From: Candidatus Omnitrophota bacterium
Lineage (GTDB): Bacteria > Omnitrophota > Gorgyraeia > Zapsychrales > Zapsychraceae
Reading direction: 5' to 3'
Length of the DNA: 49,452 bases
NCBI GenBank assembly: GCA_015232535.1
Contig: JADFZM010000005.1
Location: 1 to 49,452, forward strand
The notes beneath the pieces were generated by a model. It made no database searches and was not told where the DNA came from. It saw nothing but the letters and a program-made list of their open reading frames with translations. How positions within the stretch are numbered: the first letter of the stretch is position 1; every line of letters starts with the position of its first letter. Position numbers and translations under genes: made by a program. This document shows, in pieces, positions 16,658 to 23,927 of the stretch.

Positions 16658-18559
16658 ATGAATAAAGAATACGATATTATAGTAATAGGCGCGGGCCATG
16701 CCGGTTGCGAGGCCGCCTTAGCCGCGAGCCGAATGGGCTGCCAAACTCTTTTGGTCAATCTTCGCTTTGATACGATAGGCGAGATGAGCTGCAACCCGGC
16801 TATAGGCGGAGTGGGCAAGGGACAGCTGGTAAAAGAAATTGACGCCTTAGGCGGCGCGATGGGAATTGTCACCGATAACTCCGGCATACAATTTCGCCAG
16901 TTAAATTCCTCGAAAGGGCAGGCGGTGCGCTCTTCCCGCGCCCAGGCCGACCGCAAGCTTTATCGCCAATTTATGCAGCGACTTATTAGGGAACAAAATT
17001 ATCTGAATTTCCTTGAAGATCAGGTTTCCGGGATAAGCGTAAAAAACGGTTGCGTAAAAAGTATCTCGACTTTAAAAGGGGAAAATATATTTTGCCGTGT
17101 TCTGGTGATCGCCGCCGGCACATTTCTCGACGGAAGAATCCACGTCGGTCCCGCGATCACGCCCGGCGGGCGTATCAATGAGCCGAATTCCACGGAATTG
17201 GCTAAGTCCGTGCGCGATATCGGCCTAAAGATGGTTTATTTTAAGACCGGCACCCCGCCCCGCCTCGACGGTAAGACGATAGATTTCAGCAAGCTCGAAG
17301 AGCAGGTTTCAGATGCTCCGCCGGCCCCTTTTTCGTTTAAGACAAAGGAAATACCCAAAGAACAAAAACTCCTTCCCTGTTATATAACGCACACAACGGC
17401 CAAAACTCACGAAATAATCAAGGCCAATATGCATTTATCTCCGATGTATTCCGGCCAGATCAACGCGACGGGGGTGAGGTATTGCCCGTCGATAGAAGAT
17501 AAACTAAAGAAATTCGCAGACAAAAAAAGCCATCAGGTGTTTTTAGAGCCCGAGGGGCTGGACACAGACCTTTATTATCCAAACGGCATCTCGACGGGGT
17601 TACCGGCCGAGGTGCAGGAGGAGTTTGTGCGCACTATAAAAGGGCTCGAGAAAGCCAAGATAACCCGTTACGGTTATTCCATCGAGCACGGTGTTATCCC
17701 TCCGACGGGATTGAAACACACCCTTGAAACCAAGGCGGTAAAGAATTTATTTCTGGCCGGACAATTAAACGGCACAACCGGCTATGAGGAGGCGGCCGGC
17801 CAGGGGATAGTCGCCGGGATAAACGCCGCTTTAAGCGTTTTAGGCAAAGAGCCTTTTACTTTGGCCCGCGATGAGTCTTATATCGGGGTTCTTATAGATG
17901 ACCTGGTGACCAAGGGCACAGAGGAGCCTTATCGGATGTTCACATCTCGGGTCGAGTACCGCCTTCTTGTCCGAGAGGATAATGCGGATAAAAGGATGTG
18001 CGAATATGCGAAAAAGTTCGGGTTAATATCCCCTAAGGAATACGATAGGATTAAGCGGAAATATGAGAAAATAAAAAGCACTATAGAATATTTAAAGCAA
18101 ACCAGGCCGGGTAACCTCAAGCTGCTTAATCAGGAATTAGAGAAGATAAACGGCAATGCCTTGCGGCAGCCTCCGACTCTTTATTCTTTGCTCAAGCGCC
18201 CGGAAGTCGGTTGGGAAATGCTGGGAAAAATCGACGAAAGATTATCCGAAGAAGAAAAAGAGATAACCGAACAGATAGAATACGAAACAAAGTATGAAGG
18301 CTTTATCGCCCGGCAGTTGAAAGATGTCGAGAAATTCCGGCATATTGAGAATATAAAAATACCGGCGGCCCTTAATTATGACGAGGTGCCGAACCTTTCC
18401 AATGAAATAAGGCAGAAATTAAAGTTTCATCTTCCGGAAAACTTAGGGCAGGCCAACCGCATATCGGGAGTGACCCCGGCGGCTATTTCTATCTTGATGA
18501 TTTATTTAAAAAAACTCAGCCGGGAGAGAAGCGGGAGAAAGGGTAAGAATGACAAATAG
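16658..18559 (+). CDS. mnmG: tRNA uridine-5-carboxymethylaminomethyl modification enzyme MnmG (GidA)
   Basis: 'DIIVIGAGHAGCEAALAASRMG', 'SCNPAIGGVGKGQLVKEIDALGG', 'PPTGLKHTLETKAVKNLFLAGQLNGTTGYEEAAGQG'. Confidence 0.97.
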   Translation: MNKEYDIIVIGAGHAGCEAALAASRMGCQTLLVNLRFDTIGEMSCNPAIGGVGKGQLVKEIDALGGAMGIVTDNSGIQFRQLNSSKGQAVRSSRAQADRKLYRQFMQRLIREQNYLNFLEDQVSGISVKNGCVKSISTLKGENIFCRVLVIAAGTFLDGRIHVGPAITPGGRINEPNSTELAKSVRDIGLKMVYFKTGTPPRLDGKTIDFSKLEEQVSDAPPAPFSFKTKEIPKEQKLLPCYITHTTAKTHEIIKANMHLSPMYSGQINATGVRYCPSIEDKLKKFADKKSHQVFLEPEGLDTDLYYPNGISTGLPAEVQEEFVRTIKGLEKAKITRYGYSIEHGVIPPTGLKHTLETKAVKNLFLAGQLNGTTGYEEAAGQGIVAGINAALSVLGKEPFTLARDESYIGVLIDDLVTKGTEEPYRMFTSRVEYRLLVREDNADKRMCEYAKKFGLISPKEYDRIKRKYEKIKSTIEYLKQTRPGNLKLLNQELEKINGNALRQPPTLYSLLKRPEVGWEMLGKIDERLSEEEKEITEQIEYETKYEGFIARQLKDVEKFRHIENIKIPAALNYDEVPNLSNEIRQKLKFHLPENLGQANRISGVTPAAISILMIYLKKLSRERSGRKGKNDK

Positions 18560-19214
18560 GAAGTTCATTGTTTTCTTAATTGTCCTTGCGGTATGGATAG
18601 CCCTGGGAATATTTTTTCGCGTCGACCTAAGCGGTTTTAAGCAATATCTGGATAGCTTGCCGTTATGGGCGTCAGGGGTGATCTTCATTGTTTCTTATGT
18701 TACGCTCACATTTATCGTCCTTATCGGGCCGAAAGATGTTTTTAAAATAATCGCGGCGCTTATTTACGGAGCTTATATCAGCACCGCTTTTGTTTATGCC
18801 GCGGAGATGGTAAATTTAATAGTCCTTTTTACTTTCAGCCGGCGGCTGGGCAGGGATTATATCGCCCTTAGGCTAAAGGGGAAGATGCAAAAGATCGACG
18901 ATTATTTATCGCAAAGCGGTTTTTGGAGCATATTCTTCTTAAGGCTTTTCCCTATTGTGCCTTTTCGTTTTCTTGATTTGGGGATGGGCTTGACTAAGAT
19001 CGGCTTAGGTAAATATTTTTTGATATCTGCCGTAGCATCGCTTCCGAGAATATTCTTTATTCAGTTTTTCCTTACCCTGGGCTTAGACGTAGTTTTAAAC
19101 CCGGTTAAGCTAAATGAATACCTTACCCGGAACCCGCAGGTAATGTATTTAAGCTTCGCTTATTGCCTTTTGGCGTTTATTTTTTTGCTTTTCTGGAGGA
19201 AAAGAAAAGCTTAG
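18549..19214 (+). CDS. TVP38/TMEM64 (VTT/DedA-like) membrane protein
   Basis: 221 aa multi-TM; 'FFLRLFPIVPFRFLDLGMGLTKIGLGKYFLISAVASLPRI'; overlaps mnmG by 11 nt. Confidence 0.7.
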   Translation: MTNRKFIVFLIVLAVWIALGIFFRVDLSGFKQYLDSLPLWASGVIFIVSYVTLTFIVLIGPKDVFKIIAALIYGAYISTAFVYAAEMVNLIVLFTFSRRLGRDYIALRLKGKMQKIDDYLSQSGFWSIFFLRLFPIVPFRFLDLGMGLTKIGLGKYFLISAVASLPRIFFIQFFLTLGLDVVLNPVKLNEYLTRNPQVMYLSFAYCLLAFIFLLFWRKRKA

Positions 19215-19250
19215 AATATACTATCGGCCTTTTGCAAAACGGCATTTTCC

Positions 19251-19343
19251 CGTCATTCTGACCCTGAGCTTGTCGAAGGGGAAGAATCTCCAAATAGTTA
19301 TATTATGTCATTAGATATCCTTCGCGTTGCTCAGGATGACGAA
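19251..19343. repeat. Interspersed palindromic (REP/MITE-like) element
   Basis: CGTCATTCTGACCCTGAGCTTGTCGAAGGGGAAGAATCT ... AGATATCCTTCGCGTTGCTCAGGATGACG imperfect inverted arms. Confidence 0.75.
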
Positions 19344-19349
19344 GACACC

Positions 19350-19955
19350 CTAATCTTGTAATGCCAATTTAAGGGCTGTTTCCGCCATCAAAGCCGCGCA
19401 GAGGGTGACACGTGGCGCGAGGGGAGGGTTGTTTTTATCTACACCGGTCTTACCGTCTCCGGCGAAGAAAATATTACCGACCCTTCTCATGCAAAGCGGG
19501 AAGTTTCCCGAAATTCCCGCCAAGCCGTTTCCGCTGATAACAAATTTCGCTTTATCCTGATAAAATTCCACGAAGTCCCGCTTATATTTAGCATTGTCAA
19601 ACGCTTCGATCACGATATCACAATCAACAAAGTAAAGATTTCCGTCTTTTGCCGACCATTCTTTTTGATAAATTTTAATTTCGGAGGAAGGATTAATATC
19701 GAGCAGCCTCTTTTTAAGCACTTTAACTTTTGGCTTGCCGATTTCCTTAAAGAAGTATTGCTGGCGGTTAAGATTTGAGAAATCGATTTTATCTTTGTCG
19801 ATGACCTCGAGATTCCTAAAGCCGCTGCGGATAAGCATTATCGCGATATTCGAGCCCAATCCCCCGGCGCCGCCTATGCCGAGTTTAACCCTTTGAATTT
19901 CCCCGAGCTGTTTCTTCGTTAAGTATTTAAGTAAATTATTTTCGAAAGAGTTCAT
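19350..19955 (-). CDS. thiF: Sulfur carrier protein ThiS adenylyltransferase ThiF
   Basis: 'GIGGAGGLGSNIAIMLIRSGFRNLEVIDKDKIDFSNLNRQQYF' E1-like; in thi cluster. Confidence 0.9.
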   Translation of the reverse strand: MNSFENNLLKYLTKKQLGEIQRVKLGIGGAGGLGSNIAIMLIRSGFRNLEVIDKDKIDFSNLNRQQYFFKEIGKPKVKVLKKRLLDINPSSEIKIYQKEWSAKDGNLYFVDCDIVIEAFDNAKYKRDFVEFYQDKAKFVISGNGLAGISGNFPLCMRRVGNIFFAGDGKTGVDKNNPPLAPRVTLCAALMAETALKLALQD

Positions 19956-19958
19956 TGT

Positions 19959-20978
19959 TTATTGTTGCCGGTTAATTGACCGCCAGTCGGTAAGAATCGG
20001 ATCAAAGCCTTTTGCCTTAAGCAAAGCCATTATTGCTTCGGCCGAACGGCTGTCTTTAATGTCAAATTGCGGTTCTTGCGAATTTGCGGGATTAATATCA
20101 TACCCTCCGACGGAAGTGTTCGAGCCGGCGGACATGCGGGTTACGCCTATCCCCAAAAGATTGTCGCGCATATTTTGATTTTCCCGGGTTGAGAGGTTTA
20201 TTCCTACTCTGGGGAAATTTATTCGGGCTAGGCAGATTATTTTAAACAGTGTTATATCGTCTATATCCGAGCGGGCGAATTCTTTTCCTTTGATATTCCT
20301 TAAGCGGGGGAAAGAGAGGCTGTATTCAACCCCGGGATAAGTTTTTTCCATATATTCCAAATGGCGGAAAAGCTCTAAAAGGTCCTCGGCCGCATCCGAC
20401 AGGCCGAGCAGTATGCCTAAAGTTATATAGCGCATTCCGGCTGCGGCCGCCCGCTCGGGAGCGTTGAGCCTAAAGTTATAATCGCTTTTTTTCCCGGATA
20501 AATGCACTTCTTTGTAGCGTATAGAATCGTAAGTTTCCTGATAAATAGTAATGCCGTCGACTCCGCTTGAAAAAAGCTCCCGGTATTCAGCTGTTTCCAT
20601 GGGGTGAACTTCGAGGGAAATTACGGAAAAATATTCCTTGGCGGCATTGACCGCGGCCTTTAAATATTCGAGCGGGGTGGCTTCGTAGGATTCTCCGGTA
20701 AGAAGCAGGATGTGTTCAATACCGGTTGCGGATACCTTCTCCATTTCCCGGCGCATTTCCTCTAGGGATAATTTTATCCGTTTTATTTTGTTGTGGCTGT
20801 TAAAACCGCAATAGGTGCAATGGCTGCTGCAATAATTAGAAAGATAAATGGGCGTATAAAGAGAAATAGTCCTTCCGAAGAATTGTTCGGTGATAGACTT
20901 GGCTTCCCCGGCAAGCTTCTCGGTTAAAAGGCGGTCGCTATTTAAAAGGATATTTTTTATTTCTTTAATGGTTAACAT
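19959..20978 (-). CDS. thiH: 2-iminoacetate synthase ThiH (radical SAM)
   Basis: 'NYCSSHCTYCGF' radical SAM Cys motif; ThiH C-terminus 'NTSVGGYDINPANSQEPQFDIKDSRS'; start taken at MLTIKEIKN, downstream of the ORF-track Met. Confidence 0.93.
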   Translation of the reverse strand: MLTIKEIKNILLNSDRLLTEKLAGEAKSITEQFFGRTISLYTPIYLSNYCSSHCTYCGFNSHNKIKRIKLSLEEMRREMEKVSATGIEHILLLTGESYEATPLEYLKAAVNAAKEYFSVISLEVHPMETAEYRELFSSGVDGITIYQETYDSIRYKEVHLSGKKSDYNFRLNAPERAAAAGMRYITLGILLGLSDAAEDLLELFRHLEYMEKTYPGVEYSLSFPRLRNIKGKEFARSDIDDITLFKIICLARINFPRVGINLSTRENQNMRDNLLGIGVTRMSAGSNTSVGGYDINPANSQEPQFDIKDSRSAEAIMALLKAKGFDPILTDWRSINRQQ

Positions 20979-21790
20979 TGCTTCTTTCGGGCTATGGCGA
21001 TCACGTGAAGCCCCCACCAATGTTTTAAAAGCAGGCTTATCGGCGCAACCGACGGGTCATGGCAGTAAACAGAAGCGTCAAAATCCTTTAAAAGCCTCTT
21101 AAGCCGAGCAGGGGTTGTGATATTACAATGCCTTTTTTTATGCGTTTCTCCCCGGTTTATTATTATCCGTCCGAAGATCTTATGCATAATATCCCCGAAT
21201 CCGGAGTATTTGTATTTGCCGCGGAATATCCGAAGCGGCCATTTGATCATTTGAAAAGGGATATCAAGAAATCTTTTTAACGGCTGGAGGTATTTTTCGT
21301 AATAGTAATTAGGGGTGATGATTATGATGCGTCCCTTATCGGACAATAAACCGCCAAGGCAGGAAAGAAGTTTTTCCAGTTGCCAGTCGTGCATATGTTC
21401 GGCAACCTCGAGCATGAAAACAACGTCGAGCTTGCGGTTGAAAACATAATCTGTAGCGTCGGCGCAGTAGGCTTCAGCTTTGTCTTGCAAATCAACCGGG
21501 AGCTTTTTGATCGTCTCTTTGGCGATTTCTATCGCGTCTTTGCTGTAATCCAGCCCGATCGCCTTTGCCCCTTTCATGACGCTGTAGAAGACAAGCTCGC
21601 CTCTTCCGCAGCCTATATCCAGCACTGATTCGCTGTGTTTTATATCTGCTATCTCGAGAGCCATTTTATATAGAGGGTGAGTTGCATTGTCCAGCCCCGA
21701 AAAATATTCCCGGTGGCCTTCGCAGTCGGATAGATAATATTCCTTTGTGTATAAATCAGGGGATACGATAATTTTTCTTAGTTCAGCCAT
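20972..21790 (-). CDS. Class I SAM-dependent methyltransferase
   Basis: 'VLDIGCGRGELVFYSVMKGAKAIGLDYS' motif I; 'LDVVFMLEVAEHMHDWQLEKLLSCLGGLLSDKGRIIIITPN'; overlaps thiH start by 7 nt. Confidence 0.88.
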   Translation of the reverse strand: MAELRKIIVSPDLYTKEYYLSDCEGHREYFSGLDNATHPLYKMALEIADIKHSESVLDIGCGRGELVFYSVMKGAKAIGLDYSKDAIEIAKETIKKLPVDLQDKAEAYCADATDYVFNRKLDVVFMLEVAEHMHDWQLEKLLSCLGGLLSDKGRIIIITPNYYYEKYLQPLKRFLDIPFQMIKWPLRIFRGKYKYSGFGDIMHKIFGRIIINRGETHKKRHCNITTPARLKRLLKDFDASVYCHDPSVAPISLLLKHWWGLHVIAIARKKQC

Positions 21791-21808
21791 AGGAATTTAT
21801 TCGAAAAT

Positions 21809-22615
21809 TTATTCGTATAGAAACCCGCTTAAAGGGGATGAGGCATTGCCTTTGTTTTTTTCTTTGGGAAGCTTCCCTAAATAAGCCAAGCGGCCGGCTT
21901 CGACGGCTAGCGAAAATGCCCGGGCGATAGAAACCGGGTCGGAAGCCGTCGCGATTGCCGTATTAACCAAAACAGCATCCGCGCCTATTTCCATGGCATA
22001 TGCGGCTTGGGAAGGCGAGCCTATTCCCGCATCGACGATAATAGGCAAATCAATTTCATTGATCAAAACTTTAATAAATTCCTCCGCCTTAAGCCCTTGA
22101 TTGCTGCCGATAAAAGAACCCAAAGGCATAACGGTTGCCGCTCCTGCTTTTACAAGCTCGCGCGCGGCGTAAAGGTCGGGGAACATGTATGGGAGGACGA
22201 CAAAGCCTTCTTTGGATAATATTTCGGTTGCCTTGATCGTCTCGTTATTGTCGGGCAAAAGGTATTTGGAATCGTTCATTATTTCTATCTTGACCCAATT
22301 CCCGTATCCGGCTTCTTTGGAAATCCTGGCGATACGTATTGCTTCCTCGGCGTTCCTCGCCCCTGAGGTATTGACTAGAAGTTTCACGCTATGCGGAATA
22401 TATTCCAGGATGTTTTCTTCGTGCCGCTCCAGGTCGATGCGGCGAAGGGCGACTGTGACGATCTCGATCCCTGTTTTTTTAATACAGGTTTCCAATTCCT
22501 GTTTGCTTTTGAATTTGCCGGTTCCCAGGAAAAACCGGTTATTGAAGATCGTATCGGCGATAATAAGCGGCTTATCGTCGACATTTTCTGCCGGATTATT
22601 TCTGACGTTTTCCAT
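21809..22615 (-). CDS. thiG: Thiazole synthase ThiG
   Basis: '[33 protein letters not shown]', '[28 protein letters not shown]', '[32 protein letters not shown]'. Confidence 0.96.
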   Translation of the reverse strand: MENVRNNPAENVDDKPLIIADTIFNNRFFLGTGKFKSKQELETCIKKTGIEIVTVALRRIDLERHEENILEYIPHSVKLLVNTSGARNAEEAIRIARISKEAGYGNWVKIEIMNDSKYLLPDNNETIKATEILSKEGFVVLPYMFPDLYAARELVKAGAATVMPLGSFIGSNQGLKAEEFIKVLINEIDLPIIVDAGIGSPSQAAYAMEIGADAVLVNTAIATASDPVSIARAFSLAVEAGRLAYLGKLPKEKNKGNASSPLSGFLYE

Positions 22616-22617
22616 GC

Positions 22618-22818
22618 CTAACCGCCTCCGACGAAAGTTACGAGCTCGATTTTATCGTTCTCTTGAAGGCTGAAATTTTCCCAGTTTTCGGATCTGATGA
22701 TCTTGCCGTTCACCTCCGAAATGACATGCTCCGGATCAGTGCATGATTCTTTGATCGCGTTCGCCAAATTATTCGGGCCCAGAAGTTGTTTTTCTTTTCC
22801 GTTTATGATAATCTTCAT
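22618..22818 (-). CDS. thiS: Sulfur carrier protein ThiS
   Basis: 66 aa, ends VTFVGGG; directly upstream of thiG. Confidence 0.92.
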   Translation of the reverse strand: MKIIINGKEKQLLGPNNLANAIKESCTDPEHVISEVNGKIIRSENWENFSLQENDKIELVTFVGGG

Positions 22819-22905
22819 ATTGTTACTTAATCGATTTTAATAGAAGTAATATTAAAACACTTTACGGGAAAAAGCAAACTAAATCAAAGAGCCCGGAGCT
22901 AGGCG

Positions 22906-23103
22906 ATGCCCGAATATATTTGTCCGAACTGTAAAAACGTTATTTATGATGAGGATGCGCTCTTGTGCCATTTCTGCGGGGAGAGTTTAGGAAAAGCTGG
23001 ACGAGGATTTATCGGGCGGATTAGATATCAAAACAAAAAAATCATTTGGTATTTTATAATATTTTTGATATTATTAATCTTCATTTTTACCGGATTAAAG
23101 TAG
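22906..23103 (+). CDS. Small zinc-ribbon protein with C-terminal TM helix
   Basis: CPNCKNVIYDEDALLCHFCGE zinc ribbon; hydrophobic tail 'IIWYFIIFLILLIFIFTGL'. Confidence 0.7.
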   Translation: MPEYICPNCKNVIYDEDALLCHFCGESLGKAGRGFIGRIRYQNKKIIWYFIIFLILLIFIFTGLK

Positions 23104-23199
23104 AAAATAATTTAAATTATTTATGTTAATTCATTTTGAATATTATATAATTACTATTGTAATCAACAAACAAATTACGAAAGCGAGTGTGAGGTTTAA

Positions 23200-23655
23200 A
23201 TGAACCAGAAAGCGTTTGGTTATCAGCTGTTGTTGGATCTCTACGGATGTAAAAAGGGTGTCTGCGAGGATTTGTCTTTGTGTTATCAATTCCTTGATGA
23301 TATCGTATCAGCCCTCGGCATGGAGAAGCAGTCTCCGCCGAGTATTTTTAGGAGCGATGCGGTACGTTTTCCCGATAAGGCCGGGCTTTCGGGATGGGCG
23401 CCTTTGATCGAAAGCTCTATAGTCATCCACACGCTTTCTCCGACTGATTTTATCTCGGTTGACGTGTACTGTTGTAAGAAGTTCGCCAATTCAACCGCTG
23501 TTGATATCTGCAAAAAGTTTTTTGAACCGAAGAAGATCGATATGCAGTATATCGAGCGCGGCATGGATTATTATAAGGTAGACAGCACTTATCATACCCT
23601 TACGGTCGATAAAAGCGAAGCGGACAAGCCGGAAGTGGTCATCTGCCAAAAATAA
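23200..23655 (+). CDS. S-adenosylmethionine decarboxylase-like protein
   Basis: 'GYQLLLDLYGCKKG' and 'SGWAPLIESSIVIHTLSPTDFISVDVYCCKKF' match the AdoMetDC (SpeH-type) pattern ESH..IHT..D.(F/Y).C. Confidence 0.8.
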   Translation: MNQKAFGYQLLLDLYGCKKGVCEDLSLCYQFLDDIVSALGMEKQSPPSIFRSDAVRFPDKAGLSGWAPLIESSIVIHTLSPTDFISVDVYCCKKFANSTAVDICKKFFEPKKIDMQYIERGMDYYKVDSTYHTLTVDKSEADKPEVVICQK

Positions 23656-23699
23656 GTTGCTTTCAACCGAGCGTTGTAGCTATAATCTAGTAGTTTTGT

Positions 23700-23742
23700 A
23701 AAAGGGAATAGTTTGGAATTTAAGCTATTCCCTTTTAAATTT
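23700..23742 (+). terminator. Rho-independent terminator
   Basis: AAAAGGGAATAG...CTATTCCCTTTT perfect 12-bp stem followed by T-rich sequence. Confidence 0.75.
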
Positions 23743-23749
23743 TTAAAAA

Positions 23750-23914
23750 GTCATTGCGAGGAACGAAGTGACGAAGCAATCCGGCGTTTTTTGTCGTCCT
23801 GAACGAGCAAAGCGAGTGAAGGATCTCATAATAGATCCTTCGCTTCGCTCAGTATGACCACAAAAACGTGGTCAGATTGCTTCGCTAAGGCGAAAAAGAG
23901 TCGCTCGCAAGGAC
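23750..23914. repeat. Outer palindromic MITE-like element (GTCATTGCGAGGAACGAAGTGACGAAGCAATC ... GATTGCTTCG...CTCGCAAGGAC)
   Basis: Imperfect terminal inverted arms read directly; encloses a second palindromic unit. Confidence 0.8.
23793..23858. repeat. Inner palindromic element nested in the outer MITE-like element
   Basis: GTCGTCCTGAACGAGCAAAGCGAGTGAAGGATCT-cataat-AGATCCTTCGCTTCGCTCAGTATGAC; same family as the 19251-19343 element. Confidence 0.8.
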
Positions 23915-23927
23915 AGAAAGTATTTTT

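Noticed and set aside
22819-22905. TPP riboswitch upstream of thiS
   Set aside because: No CTGAGA / ACCTGATCTGGATAATGCC-type conserved elements in the 87-nt gap on either strand.
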